Of a stretch of DNA of 20,295 nt, positions 6,649-15,527 are shown piece after piece (position 1 is the first letter of the stretch; each line of letters starts with the position of its first letter). The position numbers and the translations under genes were made by a program. A model generated the notes under the pieces. That model searched no databases. It saw nothing but the letters and a program-made list of their open reading frames with translations, and was not told the origin of the DNA. The stretch spans positions 1 through 20,295 of the forward strand of contig JBBKWH010000045.1 of NCBI GenBank assembly GCA_037968855.1. The letters run 5' to 3'. This DNA comes from JBBKWH01 sp037968855 (lineage in GTDB: Bacteria > Pseudomonadota > Gammaproteobacteria > Pseudomonadales > Moraxellaceae).

Positions 6649-9600
6649 ATGTCGCGTTTTTTTATTGATCGCCCCATCTTTGCGTGGGTTATCGCCATCA
6701 TCTTGATGCTGGCCGGTATCCTGTCGATGTTTACACTGCCGATCTCGCAATATCCGAGTATCGCGCCGCCATCGATTGCCATTAATGCCACCTACCCTGG
6801 TGCCTCTGCACAAACCGTGCAGGACACCGTCACCCAGATTATCGAACAACGCATGAAAGGCTTGGACGGACTGATGTACATGTCCTCGTCTAGCTCTGGT
6901 AACGGTTCGGCATCCATTACCCTGTCGTTTGAAGCCGGTACAGACCCTGATATTGCACAGGTTCAAGTGCAAAACAAATTACAAGCCGCCACTGCACAAC
7001 TGCCTCAAGAAGTGCAACGCCAAGGCATTACCGTCAACAAATCGGCGCGTAACTTTTTGCTTGTTCTTGGTTTTGTGTCTAATGATGGCTCAATGGATCG
7101 TACCGATATTGCCGACTACGTCAATAGCTCGGTGGTTGATCCCTTATCTCGTGTTGATGGTGTGGGCGAGTTACAAGTCTTTGGTTCATCGTATGCCATG
7201 CGTATTTGGCTTGATCCGGCCAAACTGGCCAGCTATCAACTGACCCCAGCGGATATCTCTGCTGCGGTTCAAGCGCAAAATGCGCAAGTGTCTGCCGGTC
7301 AAATTGGTGGGACACCATCGATTGAAGGCCAACAACTCAACGCCACCGTCACCGCGCAAACCCGCCTACAAACCCCAGAGCAGTTTCGCAAGATTTTGGT
7401 CAAAACCAGCACCGATGGCGCGCAAGTCCATTTAAGCGATGTGGCCAAAGTTGAACTCGGTGGCGAAAGCTACGATGTAATCTCGCGCTATAACGGCAAG
7501 TCTGCTGCGGGTCTGGGTATTAAACTGGCTGCGGGTGCCAATGCCTTAGCCACGCGTGATGCGGTCTTGGCGCGTGTCAATGAGATGAAAGCCAGCTTTC
7601 CGCAAGGCTTGGATGTGGTCACGCCATACGACACCACGCCATTTGTGCGCTTATCGATTGAAGAGGTCATCAAGACTCTGATCGAAGCGATCATCTTGGT
7701 GTTCTTGGTGATGTATCTGTTTTTGCAAAACTGGCGCGCCACCATTATTCCAACCCTTGCGGTGCCTGTGGTGTTGCTGGGGACGTTTGCCATCCTCAAG
7801 CTGCTAGGCTTCTCGATCAATACCTTGACCTTGTTTGGGATGGTGTTGGCGATTGGTCTGCTGGTCGATGATGCGATTGTGGTGGTCGAAAACGTCGAGC
7901 GGGTCATGGCCGAAGAAGGCTTGTCCCCGCGCGAAGCCACCCGTAAATCAATGGGCCAGATTACCGGCGCATTGATCGGGATTGCCATGGTGCTGTCGGC
8001 GGTGTTTGTACCGATGGCGTTCTTTGGTGGATCGACGGGTGTGATTTATCGTCAGTTCTCGGTCGCGCTGGTGTCGAGCATGGTGCTGTCGGTGGTGGTT
8101 GCGATTGTATTGACTCCTGCCCTATGTGCCACTTTGCTCAAACCGATTGATGCCAATCATCACGAGAAAAAAGGCTTTTTTGGCTGGTTTAACCGCACGT
8201 TTGATCGGGCGGCAAATGGCTATCAATCCTTTGTCAAACGCATGCTTAAACACGGTCTGGTGTTTGGGGTGATTTATCTGGCCATTGTGGGCTTAATGGG
8301 CGCGTTGTTTCTCAAACTGCCCACCGCTTACCTACCAGATGAAGATCAAGGGCTAATCTTTACCCTCGTGCAATTGCCCGCCGGTGCCACGCAACAACGC
8401 ACCTTAGAAACCATGAGCAAAGTTGAGGACTACTACCTCAACCAAGAAAAAGACAATGTCGCCTCAGTGTTTGCGATTACTGGCTTTAGCTTTGCTGGTA
8501 GCGGCCAAAACATGGGTCTGGCCTTTGTACGACTCAAAGACTGGAGCGAGCGGACTGGCGAAGGCCAAGATGTCAAATCGGTTGCTGGTCGTGCCATGGG
8601 AGCCTTTAGCCAACTCAAAGACGCCTCGGTCTACGCGATTGCACCCCCTGCGGTGATTGAGTTGGGTAACGCCAACGGCTTTGATTTGCAACTGCAAGAC
8701 ACCGGCAATATCGGTCATGATCAACTACTGGCAGCGCGTAACATGCTGCTAGGGATGGCCTCGCAAAACCCTAAACTGGTTGGCGTGCGTCCTAACGGTC
8801 AAGAAGATACCCCGCAATACAAGGTCAGCGTCAATCAAGACCAAGCCACCGCCATGGGCGTGTCGTTGTCTGATGTCAACAGCGTGCTGTCTACTGGTTG
8901 GGGTGGCAGCTATATCAATGACTTTATTGATCGCGGTCGGGTCAAACGGGTCTATATGCAAGGCAACGCCGAATCACGCAGCAGTCCAGAAGATCTAGAT
9001 CAATGGTATGTGCGCGGTAATGGCGGTCAAATGGTACCTTTCTCGGCCTTTGCGACCGGCCAATGGAGCTATGGTGCGCCCAAATTGGATCGTTATAACG
9101 GCCTGTCGTCGTTTAATATTCAAGGCAGCGCAGCAGCAGGTATAAGCTCCGGTGAAGCTATGCAAGAAATTGAAGGCATCATCAAAAAACTGCCTGCGGG
9201 CGTCGGTTTTGAATGGAGCGGCTTGAGCTTTGAAGAAGTACAATCTGCCGGTCAAACCCCGATTCTGTACTCGATCTCCTTGCTGGTGGTGTTCTTATCG
9301 CTGGCTGCCTTGTACGAAAGCTGGTCGATTCCATTTGCAGTGATGCTGGTTGTGCCGCTAGGCATCTTGGGTGCGGTATTGGCCACTGTTGGCCGTGGTT
9401 TGTCCAACGATGTGTATTTTCAAGTTGGCTTGCTGACAGTGGTCGGTTTGGCATCCAAAAACGCCATCTTGATTGTCGAGTTTGCCAAAGACTTGCAAGA
9501 AGAAGGACACGATCTGGTTAGTTCGGTGCTACAAGCGGCACGGCAACGTCTGCGTCCGATCATCATGACCTCGCTGGCCTTTGGTTTGGGCGTCATGCCA

Positions 9601-9795
9601 TTGGCGCTCAGCACAGGTGCGGGTTCGGGTAGCCAAAACGCCATTGGTACCGGCGTATTGGGTGGTATGCTCGGTGCGACGATTTTGGGTATCTTCTTTA
9701 TCCCACTGTTTTACTTCTGGGTTCGCAACGTGTTTAAGTCCAAGCCACATCCAGAAGATCAAGCACACGCCAATACTGTGGAGCAGCAACCATGA
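6649..9795 (+). CDS. AcrB/AdeJ-like RND multidrug efflux pump
   Basis: The 1048-residue pump matches AcrB (1049) almost end to end. Its N-terminus SRFFIDRPIFAWVIAI is the HAE1 signature. The proton relay is intact: D407 and D408 in GLLVDDAIVVVEN, and K937 in GLASKNAILIVEF (AcrB K940). The distal drug-pocket phenylalanines are conserved: F136, F178, and F608, F613, F615 and F626 (AcrB 610, 615, 617 and 628). The G-loop is GFSFAGSGQ. This predicts a broad-specificity proton-driven exporter of lipophilic drugs, dyes, detergents and bile-type compounds, working with its neighbours. AGGAG at 6636-6640 is eight bases before the ATG. The stop overlaps the channel gene start (ATGA). Confidence 0.96.
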   Translation: MSRFFIDRPIFAWVIAIILMLAGILSMFTLPISQYPSIAPPSIAINATYPGASAQTVQDTVTQIIEQRMKGLDGLMYMSSSSSGNGSASITLSFEAGTDPDIAQVQVQNKLQAATAQLPQEVQRQGITVNKSARNFLLVLGFVSNDGSMDRTDIADYVNSSVVDPLSRVDGVGELQVFGSSYAMRIWLDPAKLASYQLTPADISAAVQAQNAQVSAGQIGGTPSIEGQQLNATVTAQTRLQTPEQFRKILVKTSTDGAQVHLSDVAKVELGGESYDVISRYNGKSAAGLGIKLAAGANALATRDAVLARVNEMKASFPQGLDVVTPYDTTPFVRLSIEEVIKTLIEAIILVFLVMYLFLQNWRATIIPTLAVPVVLLGTFAILKLLGFSINTLTLFGMVLAIGLLVDDAIVVVENVERVMAEEGLSPREATRKSMGQITGALIGIAMVLSAVFVPMAFFGGSTGVIYRQFSVALVSSMVLSVVVAIVLTPALCATLLKPIDANHHEKKGFFGWFNRTFDRAANGYQSFVKRMLKHGLVFGVIYLAIVGLMGALFLKLPTAYLPDEDQGLIFTLVQLPAGATQQRTLETMSKVEDYYLNQEKDNVASVFAITGFSFAGSGQNMGLAFVRLKDWSERTGEGQDVKSVAGRAMGAFSQLKDASVYAIAPPAVIELGNANGFDLQLQDTGNIGHDQLLAARNMLLGMASQNPKLVGVRPNGQEDTPQYKVSVNQDQATAMGVSLSDVNSVLSTGWGGSYINDFIDRGRVKRVYMQGNAESRSSPEDLDQWYVRGNGGQMVPFSAFATGQWSYGAPKLDRYNGLSSFNIQGSAAAGISSGEAMQEIEGIIKKLPAGVGFEWSGLSFEEVQSAGQTPILYSISLLVVFLSLAALYESWSIPFAVMLVVPLGILGAVLATVGRGLSNDVYFQVGLLTVVGLASKNAILIVEFAKDLQEEGHDLVSSVLQAARQRLRPIIMTSLAFGLGVMPLALSTGAGSGSQNAIGTGVLGGMLGATILGIFFIPLFYFWVRNVFKSKPHPEDQAHANTVEQQP

Positions 9796-11408
9796 GTCAG
9801 ACTGTTTTGACCCAAACCACCTTGGCCAAACCGCGCATGCTGCCCATGCTGTGTGTCAGCGTACTGGCCTTCAGCCTTGCTGCCTGTAGCCGTCCGGTGC
9901 TGCGCGATGCCGATCCGATGCCGGTTGCGACCGTGATTCCGCAAGCCTATCCCGTCGATCAACCCAAAACCGTTGATCAAGGGCCATCGATTGCAGCGCT
10001 TGGCTGGCAGTCGTTCTTTGCTGACCCACAGCTTAAACAATTGATCCAATTGGGCCTAGATAACAACCGTGACCTACGTACCGCCACGCTGAATATTCAG
10101 CGTGCGCGGGCGCAGTACCAGATTCGTCAAGCCGCGCAGTTACCGACTGTCGCGGCCAACGGATCGGTCACGGAGCAAGGCAACACTGACGACAGCAACA
10201 CTGCCTATAGCGTCGGTCTGGGCACCACTGCCTACGAGATCGACCTGTGGGGCCGTGTTGCCAACCTCAAAGACGCGGCGCTGCAAAACTATCTGGCCAC
10301 GCAAAGCGCCCAACAAGCCACGCGAATCTCGTTGATTGGTCAAATCGCCCAAGCCTATCTGGCCTTAGCCTTTGATCAGCAGCAGTTAAAACTGGCCGAA
10401 CAGACCTTAAAAGCCCAGCAAGACAGTCTCAATCTCAACATCAAGCGCCAAGACGTCGGTATTGCCTCGGCAGTGCCGGTGCGTCAATCACAGATCAGCG
10501 TTGAAACCGCACGTCTGGCAATTGGCAACTACCAAACCCAGATTGCCCAAGACCGCAATCTGTTGGCGCTGTTGATCGCGCAACCTGTGCCTAGCAACCT
10601 GATGCCCACCGCTGCCCCTGCGCAGATTGTGCGGCCAACGGTATTGGGCACAGGTTTGCCGAGTGACTTGCTGCGCAACCGTCCCGACTTGGCGCAAGCC
10701 GAATACAATTTACGTGCGGCTGGGGCCAACATCGCCGCTGCGCGTGCGGCGTTCTACCCAACCATTAGCTTGACTGGCAATTTGGGTTTTTCGAGTAGTA
10801 GCTTGTCTGATCTGTTTAAGTCTGGCGCATTTAACTATGGCATTGGGCCGAGCATTAACCTGCCGATTTTTGATGGTGGCGCACGTCAAGCCAACCTTGA
10901 TGTCAGCAAAGCCGATCAACAGATTGCCCTGTCTAGCTACGAATCGGCCATTCAATCGGCCTTTCGGGAAGTGTCGGATGTGTTGGCAACCCGTAGCACG
11001 TTAAGCGACCGTCTAGGCGCGCAAAAACGCTTGGTTGCTGCCACACAGTCCAACTATGACTTGGCACAGGCACGTTATCGGGCGGGTTTGGATAACTATC
11101 TGACAGTGCTTGATGCGCAGCGCAGTTTGTTTACTGCGCAGCAAGCCCAGATTAGCCTGCAACAATCTGCGCTGATCAGTCAGGTCAATCTGTACAAGGT
11201 GTTAGGCGGTGGTTCGGTGGATCAAGCACCAACCGATACGGCATCTATGGTGACGACGGATACCACGACTGTTGGCACGGACGGCACAGGTGAAAATGTA
11301 TCGACCGACAGCCAAACCTCGGTCACAACCGCACAACCCGCTAGTGTGGTGGTCTCGACCACGCCAGCAACAGGTGGGGTGCAGGCTGTGGGGCAGATGG
11401 AGCCGTAA
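9792..11408 (+). CDS. Outer-membrane efflux channel lipoprotein (OprM/AdeK-like)
   Basis: The 538-residue TolC-fold protein of the OEP/NodT family is the exit duct of the pump. Lipobox LAAC places the lipidated cysteine at C32. Two OEP repeats follow (GLDNNRDLRTATLNIQRARAQY, then RNRPDLAQAEYNLRAAGANI, AAFYPTISLTG), and the usual family end LYKVLGGG occurs near residue 473. Residues 474-538 are an extra Thr/Ser/Val-rich tail without charged clusters. GGAG at 9780-9783 supports the ATG at 9792, which overlaps the pump stop by four bases (ATGA), implying translational coupling; an internal ATG at codon 16 is a weaker alternative. The three genes together encode a complete tripartite system. Confidence 0.94.
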   Translation: MSQTVLTQTTLAKPRMLPMLCVSVLAFSLAACSRPVLRDADPMPVATVIPQAYPVDQPKTVDQGPSIAALGWQSFFADPQLKQLIQLGLDNNRDLRTATLNIQRARAQYQIRQAAQLPTVAANGSVTEQGNTDDSNTAYSVGLGTTAYEIDLWGRVANLKDAALQNYLATQSAQQATRISLIGQIAQAYLALAFDQQQLKLAEQTLKAQQDSLNLNIKRQDVGIASAVPVRQSQISVETARLAIGNYQTQIAQDRNLLALLIAQPVPSNLMPTAAPAQIVRPTVLGTGLPSDLLRNRPDLAQAEYNLRAAGANIAAARAAFYPTISLTGNLGFSSSSLSDLFKSGAFNYGIGPSINLPIFDGGARQANLDVSKADQQIALSSYESAIQSAFREVSDVLATRSTLSDRLGAQKRLVAATQSNYDLAQARYRAGLDNYLTVLDAQRSLFTAQQAQISLQQSALISQVNLYKVLGGGSVDQAPTDTASMVTTDTTTVGTDGTGENVSTDSQTSVTTAQPASVVVSTTPATGGVQAVGQMEP

Positions 11409-11428
11409 TGGCTAAAATGAATGTCTTG

Positions 11429-11470
11429 GTTAAGGATGTAAGGTGCGCGTGGCGCACCCTACGCCTTAAC
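11429..11470. repeat. Nested inverted repeat after the efflux operon (REP-like or terminator)
   Basis: GTTAAGG (11429-11435) pairs with CCTTAAC (11464-11470). Inside it, GGTGCGC (11442-11448) pairs with GCGCACC (11452-11458) around GTG, extended past an A/C mismatch by GTA/TAC. No T-tract follows, so the structure is not a classical terminator. The GGTGCGC/GCGCACC-CTAC core resembles repetitive extragenic palindromes common in Proteobacteria. It sits between convergent genes. Confidence 0.5.
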
Positions 11471-11528
11471 TCAAAAGCTGCCTTTAATTGGCTGGGGGCT
11501 TGAGCTGTTGAAGCCGAAGTTAGATATT

Positions 11529-11999
11529 TTACTTAGAGACAACATCAATTGGTTTTGCTTCAAGACGATATTGATCTACGATAAATTCAGATTGTTTACG
11601 ACTCAGTATTTTATTATCAAGTCTAGCCATTGTTTCCGCCTTAGAAAACATTGATCTGAGCAATAAAGTGCGATAAACATCCATTTTTTCATCAGGAGAA
11701 GAACATCTTGATTTGCAAAATGACTGATACACCCTTGCCATTTCCTCCCAAATTACTAAATTTTCTTCTGGATTAACATCTCGCTTATATAAATCAACGG
11801 CCTTATCAAAATTCACACCATCAACGATCTCAAATACATCTGTAGTAGATTTAATACGTTTAAGTATTTTTTTTGGTAACTCTTTATGAACATAGCCATT
11901 CATCTGTATTTTATTAGGGTCTATAAGAATAACCTTATCTTGAGCAACGCTACTTGCTGAAATAGAACCAATCATAACGGCGAAAATTAATTTACGCAT
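11529..11999 (-). CDS. Exported protein of unknown function, AT-rich
   Basis: The product is not recognised. The 156 residues start with a signal peptide (MRKLIFAVMIGSISASSVAQ, cleavage expected after SVA or SVAQ), so the mature protein of about 137 residues is probably periplasmic. It is mostly charged and helical, with two cysteines (C95 and C99, CKSRC) that could form a disulphide or bind metal, and no membrane segment after the signal. GAGGA about five bases before the ATG supports the start. Base composition differs from its neighbours: 20 of 60 bases are G or C in 11581-11640, against about half or more in the flanking genes. This suggests horizontal acquisition. It converges with the efflux operon and lies downstream of the SDR gene on the same strand, after a 218-base gap. 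Confidence 0.7.
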   Translation of the reverse strand: MRKLIFAVMIGSISASSVAQDKVILIDPNKIQMNGYVHKELPKKILKRIKSTTDVFEIVDGVNFDKAVDLYKRDVNPEENLVIWEEMARVYQSFCKSRCSSPDEKMDVYRTLLLRSMFSKAETMARLDNKILSRKQSEFIVDQYRLEAKPIDVVSK

Positions 12000-12037
12000 T
12001 TTTCCTCTTTTACATCTAAATAAGCTTATGCGTCACG

Positions 12038-12070
12038 CTGACACATAATATCCAAAAAACTGACACATAA
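12038..12070. repeat. 11-bp direct repeats upstream of the unknown exported gene
   Basis: CTGACACATAA occurs at 12038-12048 and at 12060-12070, a 22-base period (about two helical turns). The candidate -10 TATTAT of the minus-strand gene (complement of 12045-12050) overlaps the first copy. This suggests an activator or repressor binding in tandem on one DNA face. Confidence 0.45.
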
Positions 12071-12217
12071 GCCTCACCACAAAAAACTAAAAACCGAGCA
12101 AATACATCAGTTTTTAACAATCTCTAGCGTCTTATACGTCACCCCTACACACCACCCGATCATGGCACGAAAAACGCACCATCACCAGACCGTCACCCCA
12201 TCAAACATCCACCCACA

Positions 12218-13054
12218 TCACCGCACCTTCACCCGACGAATCACCTGATACAACACCTTCGGCGACACCCGCGACAACAACACCGAAAACCGCTCCTTCA
12301 TCCCACCAATCACCAAAAACTCTTTATTTTTTAATAAGCCCTTGACTGCCTGCGCCGCAAACTGATCCGCCGTCATCGCATTGGCCTGCGCATCATCCAT
12401 ACTGCCAAGCGCCGAGCCATCACCGATCAACGCATTCATCGACACATCGGTTTTGACATAACCGGGGAAGATCACATTCACCTGAATACCCTGCCCGCCA
12501 AGCTCGGCCCGCATACTGTTGGCCCATAGATGCAACGCAGCTTTAGCGGCGGCATAACTGGCGCGATATTGCGTGCCAACCAAGCCCGCCACACTAGAGA
12601 TAAACACCACCCGACCCGATTTGCGCTTCAGCATATCCGGCAGCACCTTGCGGGTCAGATTGACCGCGGCAAAATAATCTAACTCCATAATCTGTCGATC
12701 CACTTCCAGCAAGGTGTCCATCACCAACGAACGCTGGCTCACCCCTGCGTTGTTGATCAACCAATCGACCTTGCCCATCTGACGCAAGATTTCCCAGTAG
12801 GCGGCATCACAGGCCGCGCTGTCAGTCACATCCAACGGCATGATCATGTGTGGGCCTGCGCTCAAGGTTTGGCATTCGGCCAACACGGCATTGAGTGCAT
12901 CGACCCGTCGTGCGCTCAGTACCAATTGTGCGCCTTGTGAGGCCAAGGCCAGTGCTAAGGCTTTGCCAATCCCTGCCGATGCGCCGGTGATCCAAATCAC
13001 TTGTTTGTGTAAGGCTTTGCCGTGTGTTGCTTGCATTTTTGGTAGAGACATCAT
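12218..13054 (-). CDS. Short-chain dehydrogenase/reductase (SDR), classical type
   Basis: The 278-residue protein has the classical SDR layout: cofactor motif TGASAGIG at 23-30, NNAG at 101-104, and catalytic S154, Y167 and K171 (SYAAAK). R49 and R50 in SARR after beta-2 suggest NADP(H) preference, a family-level inference. The C-terminus (FSVLLSRVSPKVLYQVIRRVKVR region) is basic and amphipathic, as in membrane-associated SDRs such as the DHRS7-like group. The substrate is unknown; lipid or carbonyl reduction are generic possibilities. Tandem ATGs start at 13054 and 13051. AGGA (complement of 13060-13063) lies five bases before the first, while the longer frame from 13069 has no ribosome site. 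It is divergent from the sensor kinase gene, with 155 bases between starts. Confidence 0.88.
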   Translation of the reverse strand: MMSLPKMQATHGKALHKQVIWITGASAGIGKALALALASQGAQLVLSARRVDALNAVLAECQTLSAGPHMIMPLDVTDSAACDAAYWEILRQMGKVDWLINNAGVSQRSLVMDTLLEVDRQIMELDYFAAVNLTRKVLPDMLKRKSGRVVFISSVAGLVGTQYRASYAAAKAALHLWANSMRAELGGQGIQVNVIFPGYVKTDVSMNALIGDGSALGSMDDAQANAMTADQFAAQAVKGLLKNKEFLVIGGMKERFSVLLSRVSPKVLYQVIRRVKVR

Positions 13055-13209
13055 GTGTATCCTGCGCATAGACGGTGGGTTTGGGTGGTGATTTCACCAT
13101 GATCTCTCCATCTTGTCTGCTTAGAGGCGACTTGGTCAATGATTTGGCTACATAGCCGCTATTGAAAGCACCCTACAAAGCTAGTCATGCTGAATAATCT
13201 TTTGTTTTC

Positions 13210-14625
13210 ATGATGGTTGTCTGCATGCGTGTGAGTATCAGCACTCAGTTGTTTGCCGTGATGCTTGGCCTGTGCCTGTTGGTCATTTTGGCCATGGGCA
13301 GCGCCACCACATGGAGCTTGCGCGAGGGCTTTAACGACTACACCCGCCAGCAAGACAGCCAACGCGCCGAGGCCGTGACTGCCACCCTTGCCGCGCTGTA
13401 TTTGCAGCAAGGCAGTTGGAATATGATTCGCCAACACCCGCACCTGTGGTACGACATCCTGAGCATGGATGATCCAGAGCGCAGTCCGGTTGGCGCATCG
13501 GGCGTGCCAGTCATTCCGGCCCGACTGCGTACCCATTGGAGCTTGGTGGACCCGCGCACCCGTGAGGTGATTGCAGGCAATACCGAACCCAACCGCGATG
13601 CGCAACGCTTTGGCATTCAGATTGGTGGCGAGTTGGTTGGTCAGTTGGTGGTATCGGCACGACAACGCGCGGTCAGCAAAGGCGAAGAGCGCTTTTTGGC
13701 CCAGCAACGGCGCTCAGCGGTGCTGATTATGCTGCTCTCGACCGGTATGGCCTTTATTGCGGCGTTACTATTGGCACGCCGATTTTTGGCCCCGATTCGC
13801 GAACTGGCTGATGGCACGCATCAATTGGCTGTAGGCAAATATGACGTGCGTATCAATGCCCATCGCCAAGATGAACTCGGCCAATTGGCGCATGATTTTA
13901 ATGGCTTGGCGCGCACGCTGGATCAAAATGAACGGCTACGACGTGATTTTGTCGCCGATATTTCGCATGAGTTGCGCACGCCACTGGCGATTTTGACTGG
14001 CGAGCTTGAAGCGATTAGCGATGGCATCCGCAAGCCCACACCAGAGGCGATTCACTCGCTACAAAACGAAGTCAGCGCGCTTACTCGTCTGGTCGGTGAT
14101 CTGTATCAACTGGCCTTATCAGATGTGGGTGGCTTGCGTTATCAGATGCAGTCGCTTGATCTCGGCGAGCGCGTCAACCAAACCGCGCAAAGCTTTTATG
14201 AACGGATGAATGAACACGGCCTAACCTTAAAAGTGATTCAGCCAGAAATGCCAGTCTGTATTGAAGGCGACCCCGAACGCATCACTCAACTGATTGTCAA
14301 TCTGTTGGAAAACAGCCTGCGCTATACCGATAGCGGCGGCGAAGTGCATCTTAAACTCAGCCAACAGGATCATCAGGCCATCATTGATGTGGAAGACACC
14401 ACACCGAGCGTGGCCAGCGAAGATTTACCACGACTGTTTGAACGCCTGTATCGCGTTGAAGGCTCACGCAACCGTGCCACAGGCGGCGCGGGGCTGGGCC
14501 TACCGTTATGCTTAAGTATTGTTGAGGCCCACCATGGGCAAATGACCGCCAAACCATCCAGCATGGGTGGTCTACATTTACACGTTGTTTTTCCATTGCT
14601 ATCACAAAAAGGAACCCGCTCATGA
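13210..14625 (+). CDS. baeS: BaeS-like sensor histidine kinase
   Basis: The 471-residue inner-membrane kinase has a first transmembrane helix at about 13-32, a periplasmic sensor segment at about 35-165, a second helix at about 168-190, a HAMP domain at about 190-240, a phosphoacceptor H253 in ISHELRTPLA and a HATPase_c domain with N-box N364/N368 (QLIVNLLENS) and G2 box GAGLGL (427-432). The segment LFERLYRVEGSRNRATGGAGLGL is very close to E. coli BaeS. The DxxPG turn of BaeS reads DTTPS here (S400), so the usual G1 glycine is missing. Starts at 13210, 13213 and 13225 all lack a strong ribosome site; 13225 (MRVSISTQLF) would match BaeS length best. It overlaps the regulator gene by four bases. 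The signal is probably envelope damage, by family analogy. Confidence 0.85.
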   Translation: MMVVCMRVSISTQLFAVMLGLCLLVILAMGSATTWSLREGFNDYTRQQDSQRAEAVTATLAALYLQQGSWNMIRQHPHLWYDILSMDDPERSPVGASGVPVIPARLRTHWSLVDPRTREVIAGNTEPNRDAQRFGIQIGGELVGQLVVSARQRAVSKGEERFLAQQRRSAVLIMLLSTGMAFIAALLLARRFLAPIRELADGTHQLAVGKYDVRINAHRQDELGQLAHDFNGLARTLDQNERLRRDFVADISHELRTPLAILTGELEAISDGIRKPTPEAIHSLQNEVSALTRLVGDLYQLALSDVGGLRYQMQSLDLGERVNQTAQSFYERMNEHGLTLKVIQPEMPVCIEGDPERITQLIVNLLENSLRYTDSGGEVHLKLSQQDHQAIIDVEDTTPSVASEDLPRLFERLYRVEGSRNRATGGAGLGLPLCLSIVEAHHGQMTAKPSSMGGLHLHVVFPLLSQKGTRS

Positions 14626-15317
14626 GCGAACATACCGAAAGCCCTCGTCTGCGCGTCCAAGTCATCGAAGACGAACCTAAACTGGCGCAACTGCTGCTCG
14701 ACTATCTGGCCGCTGCGGGCTACGACACCGATTGGGTGGCCAATGGCCGCGAAGCATTGGCGCGTTTTCAAGCTTTTAATCCAAACTTGGTGTTGCTGGA
14801 TTTAATGCTACCGGGTCGTGATGGTCTGGACGTGTGCAAAGACATCCGCCGTATTTCACAAGTGCCATTGATCATGATCACCGCCCGCGTCGATGAAATT
14901 GACCGTTTATTGGGCCTAGAAATCGGTGCAGATGACTATATTTGCAAACCGTTTAGCCCACGCGAAGTGATGGCGCGCATTAAGGTGATATTGCGCCGGA
15001 TTCCGGCCTCGTCACAAACCACCACGCCAGACACTGGCGATTTGATGATAGACACTGACCGTTTTGAAGCCAAATGGAAAGGCCAACTGCTTGACCTGAC
15101 GCCTGCCGAATTCCGTCTATTGCACACCTTGGCCTCCGTACCGGGTCGGGTGTTTCCACGTGATCAACTGATTGATCAAGTGTACGACGATCACCGTATC
15201 GTCACCGACCGCACCATCGATAGCCACATCAAAAATCTGCGCCGCAAGCTGTCAGTGGTGTCGGCAGAAGAACTGATTCGCTCGGTGTATGGCGTTGGCT
15301 ATAAGTTGGAACTGTAA
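14622..15317 (+). CDS. baeR: BaeR-like OmpR-family response regulator
   Basis: The 231-residue protein has a receiver domain (about 11-125) with acidic pocket E16/D17, phosphorylated D60 (LVLLDLMLPGRDG), T87 and K109 (YICKPF). An OmpR/PhoB winged-helix DNA-binding domain follows (about 138-231; LTPAEFRLLHTLASVPGRVFPRDQLI, DRTIDSHIKNLRRKL). The ATG overlaps the kinase stop (ATGA), and AAGGA lies just upstream, so the pair is translationally coupled and surely cognate. In other gammaproteobacteria BaeR activates RND pumps and periplasmic stress proteins. The nearby pump and the downstream EF-hand gene are plausible targets, but no BaeR box was recognised by eye. Confidence 0.88.
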   Translation: MSEHTESPRLRVQVIEDEPKLAQLLLDYLAAAGYDTDWVANGREALARFQAFNPNLVLLDLMLPGRDGLDVCKDIRRISQVPLIMITARVDEIDRLLGLEIGADDYICKPFSPREVMARIKVILRRIPASSQTTTPDTGDLMIDTDRFEAKWKGQLLDLTPAEFRLLHTLASVPGRVFPRDQLIDQVYDDHRIVTDRTIDSHIKNLRRKLSVVSAEELIRSVYGVGYKLEL

Positions 15318-15468
15318 AACCATAGAGAGACTATGAACAAAACTCCGCCACTTGCCGTGCAGTTAGCGCCATAGGAGCTGCTCGGCTGGTCGCGGGGCGA
15401 CACACTGCGTATTTTCTACATGCTGTCTACAAACTCTGACGACACTATCGCTCTATGCTGATTTCACA

Positions 15469-15496
15469 GGCCCACACCATCCATCTGAAATGGGCC
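15469..15496. promoter_or_regulatory. Inverted repeat upstream of the EF-hand gene
   Basis: GGCCCA (15469-15474) pairs with TGGGCC (15491-15496) across 16 bases, 31 bases before the ATG. It could be a leader hairpin or an operator with separated half-sites. The rest of the 15318-15527 interval holds only a short GTCGC/GCGAC hairpin (15389-15401) and no T-tract to mark a baeR terminator. Confidence 0.3.
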
Positions 15497-15527
15497 ACTG
15501 ACTTTAGATCTAACACGGAGCAAGACC

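Noticed and set aside
12025..12150. Two similar 20-base stretches (CTTATnCGTCAC...ACAC) at 12025 and 12131 as a mobile-element remnant
   Set aside because: Only 16 of 20 positions agree, with no inverted ends or target duplication; too weak to claim.
15389..15401. GTCGC/GCGAC hairpin after baeR as a terminator
   Set aside because: The stem is only five pairs and is followed by mixed sequence rather than a T-tract.
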